Shown here piece by piece: positions 27,219 through 37,521 of a stretch of 64,000 nucleotides of DNA (position 1 is its first letter; each line of letters begins with the position of its first letter). Position numbers and translations under genes: made by a program. The notes below the pieces were generated by a model that did not search any database, had not been told where the DNA came from, and saw nothing but the letters and a program-made list of their open reading frames with translations. Source of the DNA: Desulfosediminicola ganghwensis (GTDB lineage Bacteria; Desulfobacterota; Desulfobulbia; Desulfobulbales; Desulfocapsaceae). The stretch covers positions 2,689,001-2,753,000 of the forward strand of contig NZ_CP050699.1 of NCBI RefSeq assembly GCF_005116675.2, read 5' to 3'.

Positions 27219-27521
27219 TGCCTTTCTGCAAGCGATTCTAATTTCTATTAGAACCAACTGTTGCGATATATCAAGTTATTACTCAGTTGGTTCCATAGAA
27301 GAGATCCTGCGCATGGGTAGCTATTCCCAGATGTGACAATTTTCCTGAATACGCCATCTGTTGGGTAGAAAAAGGTTGTCTCTGCCTGACAAAAAAGATA
27401 CGCTGTCGTGAAGTAGTTGGAAGAGCCACACGGCAATTCACCTGGAACAAATTCGCCACCTCATAGACAAAAAGGCTACATTTGCAGGACTCTGTTCAAA
27501 CATTAACTTGGGAGCCTGTCA
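27219..27521. other. Intergenic stretch with two inverted repeats
   Basis: After the sugar operon lie a small hairpin TTCTAAT-TTCT-ATTAGAA (27236-27253) and a 10-bp perfect inverted repeat GAACCAACTG (27251-27260) / CAGTTGGTTC (27284-27293) that shares its first three bases. Neither is followed by a T tract. No gene was seen; the promoter of the acyltransferase presumably lies in the second half. Confidence 0.5.
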
Positions 27522-28301
27522 TTGAACAACTCGGACAATGTTGTTGACCTAAAAAAGATTAGATCGGACGATTCCCAATCACCACTTCGCTGGTACTCGC
27601 TGGTAGTGACCGGGAGTGCCTCGTTTTGGCACTTACTGCGATATGAACTGATTATGTTTTTCTGCTCGGGAATGTTTGGTGCGGTGGGTATAGCTCTCAG
27701 ACGATTCCTTTACAGGTTTTTACTGAGAGACATGGGGAAAAACGTTACCATTGGCCGGAATGTATGTATAAGAGGAGGAAATCGCATATCAGTTGGTAAT
27801 AATGTAATGATTGATGACGAATGTGTTATCGATGCCCGTGGGAATGAGGCGGAAATTGTTATTGATGATGACGTATTGATTTCCGGGGCGACAGTTATTC
27901 GGGCAAGGAATGGTGTTATTAGAATTGGGAGAGGTTGCTCACTTGGCAGAAACTGTATTTTTGGTTCAGAAAAAAAACTGATTGTCGGCGACGAGGTGCT
28001 CTTTGGGGCTTTCAGTTATGTGGTTGCTGCAGGTTTTCATAGGTTTGATAATCCAGCGCTCAGCATAATAGCCCAAGGACACAGGGCGAACCAAGGGGTG
28101 GAAATTGGCAAAGGCTCCTGGCTGGGAACCAGAACGACAGTCTTTGATGGCTGTAATGTTGGTTCTGGCGCAGTGGTGGGGGCACATGCCTTGGTTACCA
28201 AGGATATACCTGCAATGGCTATCGCCTATGGTTGCCCTGCCAAGGTGACAGGTGCGCGACCAGGGAAAACAGAAGATGATTCGGGGGAAGCTGGAAAATA
28301 G
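27522..28301 (+). CDS. Hexapeptide-repeat acyltransferase (left-handed beta-helix)
   Basis: This 259-residue protein of the LbetaH acyltransferase family uses TTG as start, with GGGAG seven bases upstream; no ATG gives a full-length form. A hydrophobic stretch at about residues 40-65 (LIMFFCSGMFGAVGIALRRFL) may anchor it to the membrane. From about residue 75 the hexapeptide pattern is seen (GKNVTIGRNVCIRGGNRISVG and onward), and the late GSGAVVGAHALVTKDIPAMAIAYGCPAKVTG is the classical ending. Such enzymes O-acetylate sugars of envelope polysaccharides. No polysaccharide genes are adjacent, so the acceptor is unknown. Confidence 0.85.
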   Translation: MNNSDNVVDLKKIRSDDSQSPLRWYSLVVTGSASFWHLLRYELIMFFCSGMFGAVGIALRRFLYRFLLRDMGKNVTIGRNVCIRGGNRISVGNNVMIDDECVIDARGNEAEIVIDDDVLISGATVIRARNGVIRIGRGCSLGRNCIFGSEKKLIVGDEVLFGAFSYVVAAGFHRFDNPALSIIAQGHRANQGVEIGKGSWLGTRTTVFDGCNVGSGAVVGAHALVTKDIPAMAIAYGCPAKVTGARPGKTEDDSGEAGK

Positions 28302-28322
28302 CCTCCGGTGCTTCGAAACATT

Positions 28323-28358
28323 CACTGGAGAAGTAGTTGCAATTGAATTTCTCCAGTG
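28323..28358. terminator. Hairpin between convergent acyltransferase and tex genes
   Basis: CACTGGAGAA (28323-28332) pairs with TTCTCCAGTG (28349-28358) over 16 bases. It sits between the two convergent stop codons. There is no long T tract, so it may act as a weak bidirectional terminator or as a 3'-end stabiliser. Confidence 0.45.
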
Positions 28359-28387
28359 TGCATTGTGCTGATGTTGTAGTCAGGTGG

Positions 28388-30523
28388 TTATTGGACAACG
28401 TTTTTCAATGAGAGTGATATACGCTTTCTTTCCTTGTCCACCTCCAACACTTTTACTTTTACATGTTGCCTGGTTTTTACCACATCAGCCGGATCTTTTA
28501 CGAAGCGATCTGCAAGTTGGCTGATGTGGATCAGACCATCCTGATGAACGCCTATATCGGCAAAGGCCCCGAATTTGGTAACATTGGTAATAATTGCGGG
28601 CAGCACCATTCCAGGTTCCAGATCGTCGACAGTATTGATGCCTTCCGCGAAACTGAAGCTGATGAAGGCCTGACGCGGATCGCGCCCCGGTCGCGCCAAT
28701 TCGGCGATGATGTCCTTTAAGGTCGGCAGGCCGATCGTTTCGGTGAGATAATTTTCAAGTTTGATGTTCTTTCGAAGATTCTCCGAGCGCATCAACTGGG
28801 CAACATCCGCTCCCGCATCTTTTGCCATTTGAGTGACAATAGGATATCGTTCAGGATGGACAGCGCTTCTATCAAGAGGGTTCTTACTTGCTGCAACTCT
28901 TACAAAACCGGCACATTGTTCAAAGGCCTTGGGGCCGAGCCGGGGAACTTTAAGGAGCTGTTTACGAGTGGTAAAGGGGCCGTTTTGCGTACGGTACTCA
29001 ACGATGTTGGTTGCAATCATTGGCCCTACGCCCGATACGTATGTTAAAAGCTCTGCACTGGCACTGTTTACCTCTACGCCAACGCTGTTTACGCAATATT
29101 CAACAACGTCATCAAGGCCTTGCTTCAGCGCTTTCTGGTCGACATCGTGCTGGTACTGGCCAACACCAATTGCTTTAGGGTCTATTTTAACCAGTTCAGC
29201 CAGAGGATCTTGCAGACGCCGGCCTATGGATATGGCACCACGGACAGTGAGATCCAGATCAGGAAATTCTTTACGCGCAGTCTCTGAAGCCGAATAGACT
29301 GAAGCACCATCTTCATTGACCATGGTAATAATGATATCACCAGGAAGACTGAGCCCTCTGATAAACTCTTCCGTTTCACGACCAGCGGTGCCACTGCCAA
29401 CTCCGATGGCCTCGATCTGATGTTTCTTTACCAGTCGAAGAACGGTTTCAGCTGCAGCTGCTTGCTGTTTTGCGGACTGAGTCGGGAAAATGGTGGTTGA
29501 TTCAAGTAAAGATCCCTGGCCATCAAGGCAGACCAGTTTCGCTCCGGTACGAAAGCCCGGGTCCAATGCCAGTACCCGTTTTTGCCCAAGAGGAGAAGCA
29601 AGGAGCAATTCTTTTATGTTACCGGCAAAAACTTCAATTGCCTCAAGGTCGGCCTGCTCCTTGAGGGTCTTGCGTAATTCGTTTTCGAGCGATGGTGCAA
29701 GAAGTCTGTTGTATCCATCTTCGATTGCCAGGCGGACCTGCTCGGCTCGGCCTGTTTTCTTGGTAATATGGAAAGGGTAGAGTGCTGCAATACCATCTTC
29801 TGGCGGTGGTCGTAGTGAGAGTGTGAGCAATTTTTCATTTTCACCGCGCAACATTGCCAAAAGCCTGTGGCCTGCAATTTTTTTCACCGGTTCCTGCCAA
29901 TCCAGATAGTCGCGGTACTTTTCTGCTTTTTCCCGGTTTTTTTCAACCACCTTCGAGATAATGACTGCTTTTTCGGCAAACAATCTCCGCAGTGCCTGCC
30001 GTGATTGCTGGTGCTCACTGATTCGTTCTGCGATGATGTCACGGGCACCGGCAAGAGCGCTTTCCTCGCTCATCTCCTGCTCAAGAGAGCGTAAAAATCT
30101 TTCTAGCGAAAAGGGGACCTGTGGTTTGCTGTACAAGCTCTCAGCGAGAGGCTCGAGCCCGGCTTCTCTGGCAATGGTTGCCCGTGTTCTTCTCTTTGGC
30201 CGGTACGGCAGATAGAGATCTTCCAGAACGGATAACGATTGAGCTTTGGTAATGGCATCCTTGAGCTCTGATGTAAGTGCTCCCTGGCTTTTAATCGTCG
30301 CGAGAATAGTTTCTCTGCGCTTGGTTATTTCCTGAAAAAGATGTAATTCGTCCCTGATCCGGGTTATCTCGACTTCATCCAGGGAGCCTGTGGCTTCTTT
30401 TCTGTACCGGGCTATAAAGGGGACCGTACAACCATCTTCGAGCAGGGATATGACGCCCTGCACGTTTTGCGGAATTAATTGAAGGCTGGTGCTGATCGTT
30501 TTAACGCAGGTGGTTGGTTCCAT
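28388..30523 (-). CDS. tex: Tex-family RNA-binding transcription accessory protein
   Basis: The 711-residue cytoplasmic nucleic-acid-binding protein is related to eukaryotic Spt6. The N-terminal helical Tex domain, the YqgF/RuvC-like domain (KRVLALDPGFRTGAKLVCLD, about residue 325), helix-hairpin-helix repeats (NIVEYRTQNGPFTTRKQLLKVPRLGPKAFEQ) and a C-terminal S1 domain (about 640-711, ending RKRISLSLKNV) appear in order. The length is a little short of E. coli YhgF (773). Tex is implicated in transcription and toxin expression in several bacteria; the exact role is unsettled. It is alone on the minus strand. Confidence 0.95.
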   Translation of the reverse strand: MEPTTCVKTISTSLQLIPQNVQGVISLLEDGCTVPFIARYRKEATGSLDEVEITRIRDELHLFQEITKRRETILATIKSQGALTSELKDAITKAQSLSVLEDLYLPYRPKRRTRATIAREAGLEPLAESLYSKPQVPFSLERFLRSLEQEMSEESALAGARDIIAERISEHQQSRQALRRLFAEKAVIISKVVEKNREKAEKYRDYLDWQEPVKKIAGHRLLAMLRGENEKLLTLSLRPPPEDGIAALYPFHITKKTGRAEQVRLAIEDGYNRLLAPSLENELRKTLKEQADLEAIEVFAGNIKELLLASPLGQKRVLALDPGFRTGAKLVCLDGQGSLLESTTIFPTQSAKQQAAAAETVLRLVKKHQIEAIGVGSGTAGRETEEFIRGLSLPGDIIITMVNEDGASVYSASETARKEFPDLDLTVRGAISIGRRLQDPLAELVKIDPKAIGVGQYQHDVDQKALKQGLDDVVEYCVNSVGVEVNSASAELLTYVSGVGPMIATNIVEYRTQNGPFTTRKQLLKVPRLGPKAFEQCAGFVRVAASKNPLDRSAVHPERYPIVTQMAKDAGADVAQLMRSENLRKNIKLENYLTETIGLPTLKDIIAELARPGRDPRQAFISFSFAEGINTVDDLEPGMVLPAIITNVTKFGAFADIGVHQDGLIHISQLADRFVKDPADVVKTRQHVKVKVLEVDKERKRISLSLKNVVQ

Positions 30524-30606
30524 AATCTTATTGAATATAACGTATGGTAGTTGAAGAGTTTATTGTAAAAATAGCGACTTCCCGAAACTCATTGAATAAT
30601 TACAGG

Positions 30607-30640
30607 ACAGCTGATAACTATTATTATAGTTATCAGCTGT
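30607..30640. promoter_or_regulatory. Perfect 14-bp inverted repeat between divergent tex and FHA genes
   Basis: ACAGCTGATAACTA (30607-30620) and TAGTTATCAGCTGT (30627-30640) are separated by TTATTA. Lying between two divergent starts and lacking a T tract, it looks like an operator or cruciform rather than a terminator. It is 84 bases from the tex start and 98 from the FHA start. Confidence 0.55.
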
Positions 30641-30738
30641 TATATCAGAATGTTATATCTTAGAGTAAGGTAAATAAGTTCCAAGCTAAAGCATCACAAT
30701 AGTAGTGTTGAGGTAATTTTGTAATACAGGAATATTCC

Positions 30739-31206
30739 ATGGATGAAAAGCGAAAGATAGTTGAGATTGTCAAAGTACGAGCTGTGCTGAAAGCTCTGAC
30801 GCCGGAAGCGATCGAAGCCATGCCTCAGCCCCAGCGGGTTAATGATATGGTGATTATTAGAAAATTCCCATTTCGCATAGGCCGGGAGTCCAGAGTACGA
30901 ATGGTCGATGGACGAATTGTGCGGGTCGAACGACCAAAACTTGGAGGACGGGAACCCAATAACGATCTTTACCTGTTAGACGGAGGGGAATTACTCAACA
31001 TCTCCAGGGAGCATCTGCAACTGGAAAAACATCCTGATGGCTATAAGCTCATTGACCGCGGCAGTGCCTGTGGCGTTCGCATCGGCGAGAGGGCAGTTGG
31101 CGGCTGTGATGATGGGGGAGAGATGGAGCTGGTGGACGGTGACGTTTTTGTGATGGGAACCACTCAGTCACCGTACCGCTATCAATTTATTGTTCTGGAT
31201 GAATAG
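30739..31206 (+). CDS. FHA-domain protein
   Basis: This 155-residue cytoplasmic protein carries a forkhead-associated domain, a phosphothreonine-binding module, at about residues 38-150. The conserved GR in FRIGRESRV, the SREH-type motif ISREHLQLE and the later DRGSACGVRIGE (the N-G position is replaced by C-G) are visible. No kinase gene is near. The last 20 bases overlap folP on the opposite strand. Its role is probably assembling or sensing a phosphoprotein, but the partner is unknown. Confidence 0.85.
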   Translation: MDEKRKIVEIVKVRAVLKALTPEAIEAMPQPQRVNDMVIIRKFPFRIGRESRVRMVDGRIVRVERPKLGGREPNNDLYLLDGGELLNISREHLQLEKHPDGYKLIDRGSACGVRIGERAVGGCDDGGEMELVDGDVFVMGTTQSPYRYQFIVLDE

Positions 31207-31993
31207 CTTCCGCTATCTGCAAAGCCTGCCTGGTGGCCTCGACATTATGTACTCTGATAATGTCGATTCTGCTTTGAACAGCGAGGGCTGATACCACTGC
31301 GGTACTGAGATCCCGCTGTTCTGCTTCCATGCCGGTGAGCAGGCCGAGAAAACTCTTTCTGGAGTGGCCAAGAAGTACCTGCTGGCCGAGGGTGCGGAAC
31401 CTGTCCAGATGTCTGATTATTGCCAGATTATGAGATAGAGTCTTGCCGAAACCGATGCCCGGGTCAACAATAATTCGTTTCCTGTCAACGTTATTTGCGA
31501 CCATCCACTCAATACGTTTTTCAAAAAACGTTAGGATATCTGAAATGATATCCTGATATTCAGGTCTATCCTGCATGTCGGCGGGGGTACCCTGCATATG
31601 CATGATGACAACTGGTGCATCTGTCTCCTGAACAACTTCGATCATTTCAGGATCATGATTCAGCGCACTGATATCGTTGATGATGTTGGCTCCGGCAGCG
31701 AGTGCCTGTCTGGCTACCTCTGCTTTGGTGGTGTCAATGGAGATAGGGGTGGAGTGCAGTTCACGAACTGCCTTGATTACAGGAATGGTGCGGGCAAGTT
31801 CATCCTGCAGGGATACAGGTTCTGCATATGGGCGGGTTGATTCCCCGCCCACATCCAGAATGTCTGCTCCTGCTTCAATTAACTCTGTGGCGTGGTGTAC
31901 TGCCTTGTCAATCGAATCAAAACTGCCGCCGTCGGAAAAGGAATCAGGGGTTACGTTCAGTATCCCCATGATTCTGGTTCGTATGGTTCGCAT
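31187..31993 (-). CDS. folP: Dihydropteroate synthase
   Basis: The 268-residue folate enzyme condenses dihydropterin pyrophosphate with p-aminobenzoate and is the target of sulfonamides. The signature ILNVTPDSFSDGG is at residues 11-23, and ADILDVGGESTRP and DPGIGFGKTLSHN follow in the right order. It lies 46 bases downstream of ftsH on the same strand; the ftsH-folP order is common in bacteria. Its end overlaps the FHA gene tail-to-tail by 20 bases. Confidence 0.96.
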   Translation of the reverse strand: MRTIRTRIMGILNVTPDSFSDGGSFDSIDKAVHHATELIEAGADILDVGGESTRPYAEPVSLQDELARTIPVIKAVRELHSTPISIDTTKAEVARQALAAGANIINDISALNHDPEMIEVVQETDAPVVIMHMQGTPADMQDRPEYQDIISDILTFFEKRIEWMVANNVDRKRIIVDPGIGFGKTLSHNLAIIRHLDRFRTLGQQVLLGHSRKSFLGLLTGMEAEQRDLSTAVVSALAVQSRIDIIRVHNVEATRQALQIAEAIHPEQ

Positions 31994-32039
31994 TCAGGAA
32001 ATCCTTGATAACCGTAGAGAGCTTACTGCGATAGCAAAG

Positions 32040-34088
32040 TTATGCAGCGTCGTTACGGGAGAACGGATTCTTTGGGTCTTCCGTATCGGTACCGGTTTCG
32101 GCAGAAGATTCAGAGCCAGGTGCTTCTGATGCTTCTTCGGCGGAGGACTCGGTAGCACTCTCAGTAGCTGCGGTTTCCGCTTGAGCAGGTTGCTCAGGGG
32201 TTGCCTGGGCTGCGGCTTGGGCAGCAGCTGCAGCTGCGGATTTCTTGGTGGCGTTTTCAGCCATGCGCTTTTCGACCTCAGGGAACTGGCCAGGACGAAG
32301 CTCGTTGATCATCCTGTCGATATCTTCGAGCACGATAGTCTCTTTTTCCAGTAACAATTCAGTCATCTTGTTGAGAATATCACGGTTATCCGTCAGTAAC
32401 TGGGTGACTTTATCGACAGCAGTACTGATGATACCTTTGACAGCTGTATCAATCTGGCGAGCAGTATCATCACTGAAGTCACGGTGTTGTGCAATCTCAC
32501 GGCCAAGGAAAATCTGCTCCTCTTTTTTACCGTAGGTAAGCGGACCGAGTTCATCGCTCATGCCCCATTCACAAACCATTTTACGGGCCAGGGCGCTTGC
32601 TCGCTCAAGGTCGTTGCCGGCACCGGTGGTTATCTCGTCAAAAACGATCTTTTCGGCTATACGGCCACCAAAGAGGATGCAAATTGAATTCTCGAGAAAC
32701 GACTTGGAATGGGTATATTTCTCATCTATCGGCAGCTGCATGGTGAGACCAAGCGCACGGCCGCGTGGGATGATAGTAACCTTGTGAACCGGGTCGGTTC
32801 CGGGCAGCAGCCAGGCAACAAGTGCATGACCCGCCTCGTGGTAGGCTGTAACCTCTTTTTCCTTGTCGGTAATGATCATGGATCGACGCTCTGCACCCAT
32901 CAGGATCTTATCCTTGGCCTTCTCAAGCAAGGTCAGATCGATCTGAGCAGCACCACTGCGCGCTGCCATCAGGGCTGCTTCGTTGATGAGGTTCTCGAGA
33001 TCGGCACCAGAAAAACCTGGGGTACCTCGTGCGACAATTTCCAGATCGATTCCCGGGGCCATCTTGGTCTTGGCGGCGTAAATTTCAAGAATTTTCTTAC
33101 GGCCTCCAACATCAGGCACCGGTACCACTACCTGGCGGTCAAAACGACCGGGGCGAAGCAGGGCAGGATCAAGAACGTCAGGACGGTTGGTTGCGGCAAC
33201 GATGATAACACCTTCGTTGGACTCGAAACCATCCATTTCGACCAGCAACTGGTTCAGTGTCTGCTCACGTTCGTCATGACCACCACCAAGACCTGCACCA
33301 CGGTGACGACCTACTGCATCGATCTCGTCTATGAAGATGATACATGGTGCGTTTTTCTTGCCCTGGGTGAACAGATCACGAACACGGGAGGCACCTACAC
33401 CAACGAACATCTCAACAAAGTCGGAACCGGAAATGGTGAAAAATGGTACGTCTGCTTCACCCGCAATTGCTTTGGCAAGCAGTGTCTTACCGGTACCTGG
33501 AGGGCCGGCAAGCAACACACCTTTAGGAATACGACCACCAAGATTGGTAAATTTCTGCGGATCTTTAAGAAAATCAACGATCTCTTCAAGTTCTTCCTTG
33601 GCTTCGTCAATACCAGCTACATCGTCGAAGGTTACCTTGTTCTGGCCCTGCTCCATAAGTTTGGCACGGGTCTTACCAAAGGAGAGCGCGCCTCCCTTGC
33701 CACCGCCCTGCATCTGACGCATGAAGAAAATCCAGACACCAATCAGCAGCAGCATCGGAAACCAGGAGACAAAGATGGTCATAAACCATGAGTCCTTCTG
33801 AACTTCCTTGACGCTTATGTCAACACCCGCCTGTCGAAGCATCGGGATGAGATCCCGGTCAGCAACGGGGTAAATGGTCTGAAAGGCCTTGCCGTCCTGG
33901 GTAGTACCGCTGATCACATCGCCATTGATGACAACGCGGGTAATAGCTTTTTTATCTACGCTATTGATAAACTCACTATAAGTAATGGACGGTGAGGTTG
34001 TTTGCGGACTGTTGAAAAGGTTGAAGAGCAGGATCATGGTGAGACCAATCACCAACCACATGCTTAAATTTTTATAAAAAGTATTCAA
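32040..34088 (-). CDS. ftsH: ATP-dependent zinc metalloprotease FtsH
   Basis: The 682-residue membrane protease degrades misfolded membrane proteins and short-lived regulators. Two transmembrane segments (about residues 9-24 and 108-128) flank a periplasmic domain. The AAA domain has Walker A GPPGTGKT and Walker B IIFIDEID; the zinc site is HEAGH in [11 protein letters not shown]. The last 70 residues are an Ala/Glu/Ser-rich low-complexity tail ending in NPFSRNDAA. It precedes folP on the minus strand. Confidence 0.97.
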   Translation of the reverse strand: MNTFYKNLSMWLVIGLTMILLFNLFNSPQTTSPSITYSEFINSVDKKAITRVVINGDVISGTTQDGKAFQTIYPVADRDLIPMLRQAGVDISVKEVQKDSWFMTIFVSWFPMLLLIGVWIFFMRQMQGGGKGGALSFGKTRAKLMEQGQNKVTFDDVAGIDEAKEELEEIVDFLKDPQKFTNLGGRIPKGVLLAGPPGTGKTLLAKAIAGEADVPFFTISGSDFVEMFVGVGASRVRDLFTQGKKNAPCIIFIDEIDAVGRHRGAGLGGGHDEREQTLNQLLVEMDGFESNEGVIIVAATNRPDVLDPALLRPGRFDRQVVVPVPDVGGRKKILEIYAAKTKMAPGIDLEIVARGTPGFSGADLENLINEAALMAARSGAAQIDLTLLEKAKDKILMGAERRSMIITDKEKEVTAYHEAGHALVAWLLPGTDPVHKVTIIPRGRALGLTMQLPIDEKYTHSKSFLENSICILFGGRIAEKIVFDEITTGAGNDLERASALARKMVCEWGMSDELGPLTYGKKEEQIFLGREIAQHRDFSDDTARQIDTAVKGIISTAVDKVTQLLTDNRDILNKMTELLLEKETIVLEDIDRMINELRPGQFPEVEKRMAENATKKSAAAAAAQAAAQATPEQPAQAETAATESATESSAEEASEAPGSESSAETGTDTEDPKNPFSRNDAA

Positions 34089-34247
34089 AGAGTCCTCCGG
34101 TGGCTCCTTTTATTATGGGGTTTTATCGGTAACTTTCCAGAATGATATGTTATTCAAACTGGTCAGCCCCTCTCATATCGCACTGGTAACAGTAAAGCAT
34201 TATCAGGGTATGTCGAGGGGCCGTAATCATTTTTTTTCAGTATACCA

Positions 34248-37200
34248 CTAGGTAAAGTATTGTACAGGCTGAACTCCTATTTCATGTGTACGTACTTCAC
34301 GTATTGCTCGAACCACTGCCCGGGCACCGGTAATAGTAGTGGAGTATGGCACGTGGTAATTAAGGGCGGAACGCCTGATTGTATAGGCATCTTCGGTCGT
34401 CCGCCTGCCAAGGGAAGTGTTGATGATCAGCACGATTTCCTTGTCGCGTACCTTATCGAGAATGTGGGGTCTTCCCTGGGAAATTTTATTGACCAGCTCG
34501 CAGGACACACCGTTATCCTGAAGATAATTGCCGGTACCGTCTGTGGCTACAATGGAGAAACCAAGCGCTTCAAGGTTTTTTGCAACCGGCAGGATCGCAG
34601 CTTTGTCACCATCCCGCACACTGATGAATACAGCGCCGGAGAGCGGTAAGGTGGAACCGGCTGCCAGATGTGCTTTGGCAATGGCAAGACCGAGTTTCTC
34701 ATCGATTCCCATCACTTCGCCAGTAGACTTCATCTCAGGCCCAAGCAGGGTATCTACATTTTCAAAACGGTCGAATGGGAAAACGGCTTCCTTCACCGCC
34801 CAGTGGTCGATCTCAACTTCTTTTGTGATACCGAGATCATCGAGACTCATTCCCATCATTACCTTGGTAGCCAGCTTTGCCAGTGGTAAGCCGGTTGCCT
34901 TGGAGACAAAGGGTACGGTTCTGGAGGCACGCGGATTTACCTCAAGAATGAAGAGAGTTTCATCCTTTACGGCAAACTGCACGTTCATCAGGCCCACCAC
35001 ACCAAGCTCCTGGGCCATAGCCCGGCTGGCATCCTTGATCTGGTCTACGATGTCTTTGCCGAGGGTGTATGGAGGCAATACGCAGGATGAGTCACCGGAG
35101 TGAATACCTGCTTCTTCGACGTGCTCCATAATGCCGCCGATGATGGTCCTGGTACCGTCGCAGAGGGCGTCCACATCTACTTCGATGGCGTCTTTTAAGA
35201 ATTTATCAATCAGGACCGGGTGCTCGAGCTTGGAGCCGCCAACCGCTTTCATGAATTTTCTGATACCATCATCATTGTAGACGATGCGCATGTCTCGACC
35301 ACCGAGAACATAAGACGGGCGAACCACGACCGGATAGCCGATACGTCTTGCGGCCTCAAGTGCCTCTTCGAGTGTATGAACTGTATCGTTTTCGGGTTGA
35401 CGCAGGTTGAGTTTCTGCAGAAACTGCTGGAACCGCTTTCGGTCTTCGGCGCGGTCGATGGCGTCCGGCTGAGTGCCAATGATTGGTACTCCTGCCTTGG
35501 CAAGGGGTACAGCCAGGTTCAATGGAGTCTGGCCACCAAACTGGACGATGATGCCGTCCGGCTTCTCCTGCTCAATGATGTTAAGTACATCCTCGTGGGT
35601 CAGCGGCTCAAAATAGAGCTTGTCGGAGGTGTCGTAGTCGGTGGAAACGGTCTCGGGGTTGGAGTTGATCATGATCGACTCTACCCCAATCTCTTTCAGG
35701 GCAAAGGCGGCGTGCACGCAGCAGTAATCAAATTCGATACCCTGGCCGATCCTGTTGGGACCGCCGCCGAGAATGACAATCTTCTTGCCTTTGGTCTCGA
35801 CTGCTTCGTTCTCCATCTCGTAGGTGGAGTAGTAGTATGGGGTGTACGACTCAAACTCGGCAGCGCAGGTGTCGACGAGCTTGAATACCGGGGTCACCTC
35901 ATGTGACTTACGCAGCTTGCGGATATCGTCATCGGAAGTGCCGGTAAGATGTGCCAGCTGAATATCGGAGAATCCCTGCTCTTTACAGGTTCTAAGGAAT
36001 TTTTTATCGAGGCCCTGAAAACCGCGTTTGACGATTTCGCGCTCTGTGTCGACGATCTGCTTGAGGTTATGCAGAAACCATGGGTCGATGGCACTCAACT
36101 TGTAGATTGCCTCAATCGGCATCTCACGACGTAGCGCCTCATACAGATGCGGCATTCTCTTGGAGTTCGGCACCCGCAAGTTGGTTTCCAGATCTTCGAT
36201 CTCGAGCTCGGAAAGATCGATTTTACCATCGGCGGAGAAGCCGAAACGACCTATCTCCAGGGAGCGCATACCTTTCTGGAAAGCTTCCTTGAAGGTACGG
36301 CCAATAGCCATAGTCTCACCAACAGACTTCATGGCGGTGGTGAGTACGTCCTCCGCTTCCGGGAATTTCTCGAAGGTCCAGCGGGGAATTTTGACTACGC
36401 AGTAATCAATGGTTGGCTCAAATGCGGCGTAGGTTTCACGGGTGATGTCGTTTTGGATCTCATCCAGGGTGTAGCCTACGGCAAGCTTAGCGGCGATCTT
36501 GGCGATCGGGAAACCGGTAGCCTTGGAGGCGAGCGCGGAGCTTCTTGAAACCCTTGGATTCATCTCAATAATGACCAATTCTCCATCTTCCGGGTTTACG
36601 GCAAACTGCACGTTGGAGCCACCTGTTTCAACACCGATCTCGCGGATAATGGCGATAGCCGCATCGCGCATCTCCTGATATTCACGGTCGCTCAGGGTCT
36701 GGGCCGGGGCGACAGTGATGGAGTCACCGGTGTGTACACCCATGGCGTCCATGTTCTCGATGGAACAGATGATCACAACGTTGTCCTTTCTGTCTCGCAT
36801 TACTTCGAGTTCGTACTCTTTCCAGCCAAGAAGGCTTTTTTCGAGCATGATCTCGGTGGTCATGGAGAGGTCGAGGCCGGAGGTGCAGAGTTCTTCAAGC
36901 TCCTGGCGGTTGTAGGCAACACCACCGCCTGTGCCGCCAAGGGTGAAGCTTGGACGAACGATGACCGGAAAACCGATATCATCGGCTGCAGCCATTGCAT
37001 CTTCCAGGGTACGGACGATAGCGGACTGCGGAACGTTGAGGCCGATAGCGTGCATGGCAGCCCTGAATTCCTCCCGACCTTCAGCTTTTTTGATAACGTC
37101 TATGTTAGCGGCCAGCAACTCGACGTTGTACTTCTCGAGGATGCCGGTCTCAGCAATTTTTATCGCGGTATTGAGCGCGGTCTGGCCACCGAGGGTCGGT

Positions 37201-37460
37201 AGAAGTGCGTCTGGACGTTCTTTCTCAATAACCTTAATGACGAACTCCGGGGTGATAGGCTCAATGTACGTGGCGTCGGCCAGTTCCGGGTCGGTCATGA
37301 TGGTTGCCGGGTTGGAGTTGATCAGGACAACTTCGTAACCTTCCTCTTTCAGGGCTTTGACTGCCTGGGCACCGGAGTAATCAAACTCACAGGCCTGGCT
37401 GATGATAATTGGGCCGGAGCCGATGATGAGGATTTTCTTGATATCTGTTCTTTTCGGCAT
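34248..37460 (-). CDS. carB: Carbamoyl-phosphate synthase large subunit
   Basis: The 1070-residue enzyme makes carbamoyl phosphate from bicarbonate, ammonia and two ATP for pyrimidines and arginine. Two homologous ATP-grasp halves are evident: [22 protein letters not shown] at the start and [21 protein letters not shown] at about residue 560. The C-terminal allosteric MGS-like domain (about 935-1070) ends in the usual [11 protein letters not shown]-type tail. It lies 61 bases downstream of carA. The interval to ftsH (34089-34247) shows no clear terminator. Confidence 0.97.
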   Translation of the reverse strand: MPKRTDIKKILIIGSGPIIISQACEFDYSGAQAVKALKEEGYEVVLINSNPATIMTDPELADATYIEPITPEFVIKVIEKERPDALLPTLGGQTALNTAIKIAETGILEKYNVELLAANIDVIKKAEGREEFRAAMHAIGLNVPQSAIVRTLEDAMAAADDIGFPVIVRPSFTLGGTGGGVAYNRQELEELCTSGLDLSMTTEIMLEKSLLGWKEYELEVMRDRKDNVVIICSIENMDAMGVHTGDSITVAPAQTLSDREYQEMRDAAIAIIREIGVETGGSNVQFAVNPEDGELVIIEMNPRVSRSSALASKATGFPIAKIAAKLAVGYTLDEIQNDITRETYAAFEPTIDYCVVKIPRWTFEKFPEAEDVLTTAMKSVGETMAIGRTFKEAFQKGMRSLEIGRFGFSADGKIDLSELEIEDLETNLRVPNSKRMPHLYEALRREMPIEAIYKLSAIDPWFLHNLKQIVDTEREIVKRGFQGLDKKFLRTCKEQGFSDIQLAHLTGTSDDDIRKLRKSHEVTPVFKLVDTCAAEFESYTPYYYSTYEMENEAVETKGKKIVILGGGPNRIGQGIEFDYCCVHAAFALKEIGVESIMINSNPETVSTDYDTSDKLYFEPLTHEDVLNIIEQEKPDGIIVQFGGQTPLNLAVPLAKAGVPIIGTQPDAIDRAEDRKRFQQFLQKLNLRQPENDTVHTLEEALEAARRIGYPVVVRPSYVLGGRDMRIVYNDDGIRKFMKAVGGSKLEHPVLIDKFLKDAIEVDVDALCDGTRTIIGGIMEHVEEAGIHSGDSSCVLPPYTLGKDIVDQIKDASRAMAQELGVVGLMNVQFAVKDETLFILEVNPRASRTVPFVSKATGLPLAKLATKVMMGMSLDDLGITKEVEIDHWAVKEAVFPFDRFENVDTLLGPEMKSTGEVMGIDEKLGLAIAKAHLAAGSTLPLSGAVFISVRDGDKAAILPVAKNLEALGFSIVATDGTGNYLQDNGVSCELVNKISQGRPHILDKVRDKEIVLIINTSLGRRTTEDAYTIRRSALNYHVPYSTTITGARAVVRAIREVRTHEIGVQPVQYFT

Positions 37461-37521
37461 GATCTCGTTCTCTATATGCTAAAATAATTGCGTGTGCTTC
37501 GCGTACCGGTTTTCGAGGGTC

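Noticed and set aside
32709-33791. 360-codon plus-strand open frame inside ftsH
   Set aside because: It is antisense to the invariant AAA domain of FtsH; its translation is rich in Thr, Cys and Gly without motifs, a shadow of ftsH codon use.
34089-34247. Inverted repeat GCCCCTC/GAGGGGC between carB and ftsH considered as a terminator
   Set aside because: The loop is over 40 bases and no T tract follows on the minus strand.
35220-35906. 228-codon plus-strand open frame inside carB
   Set aside because: Antisense to conserved carB sequence; no start signal or domain.
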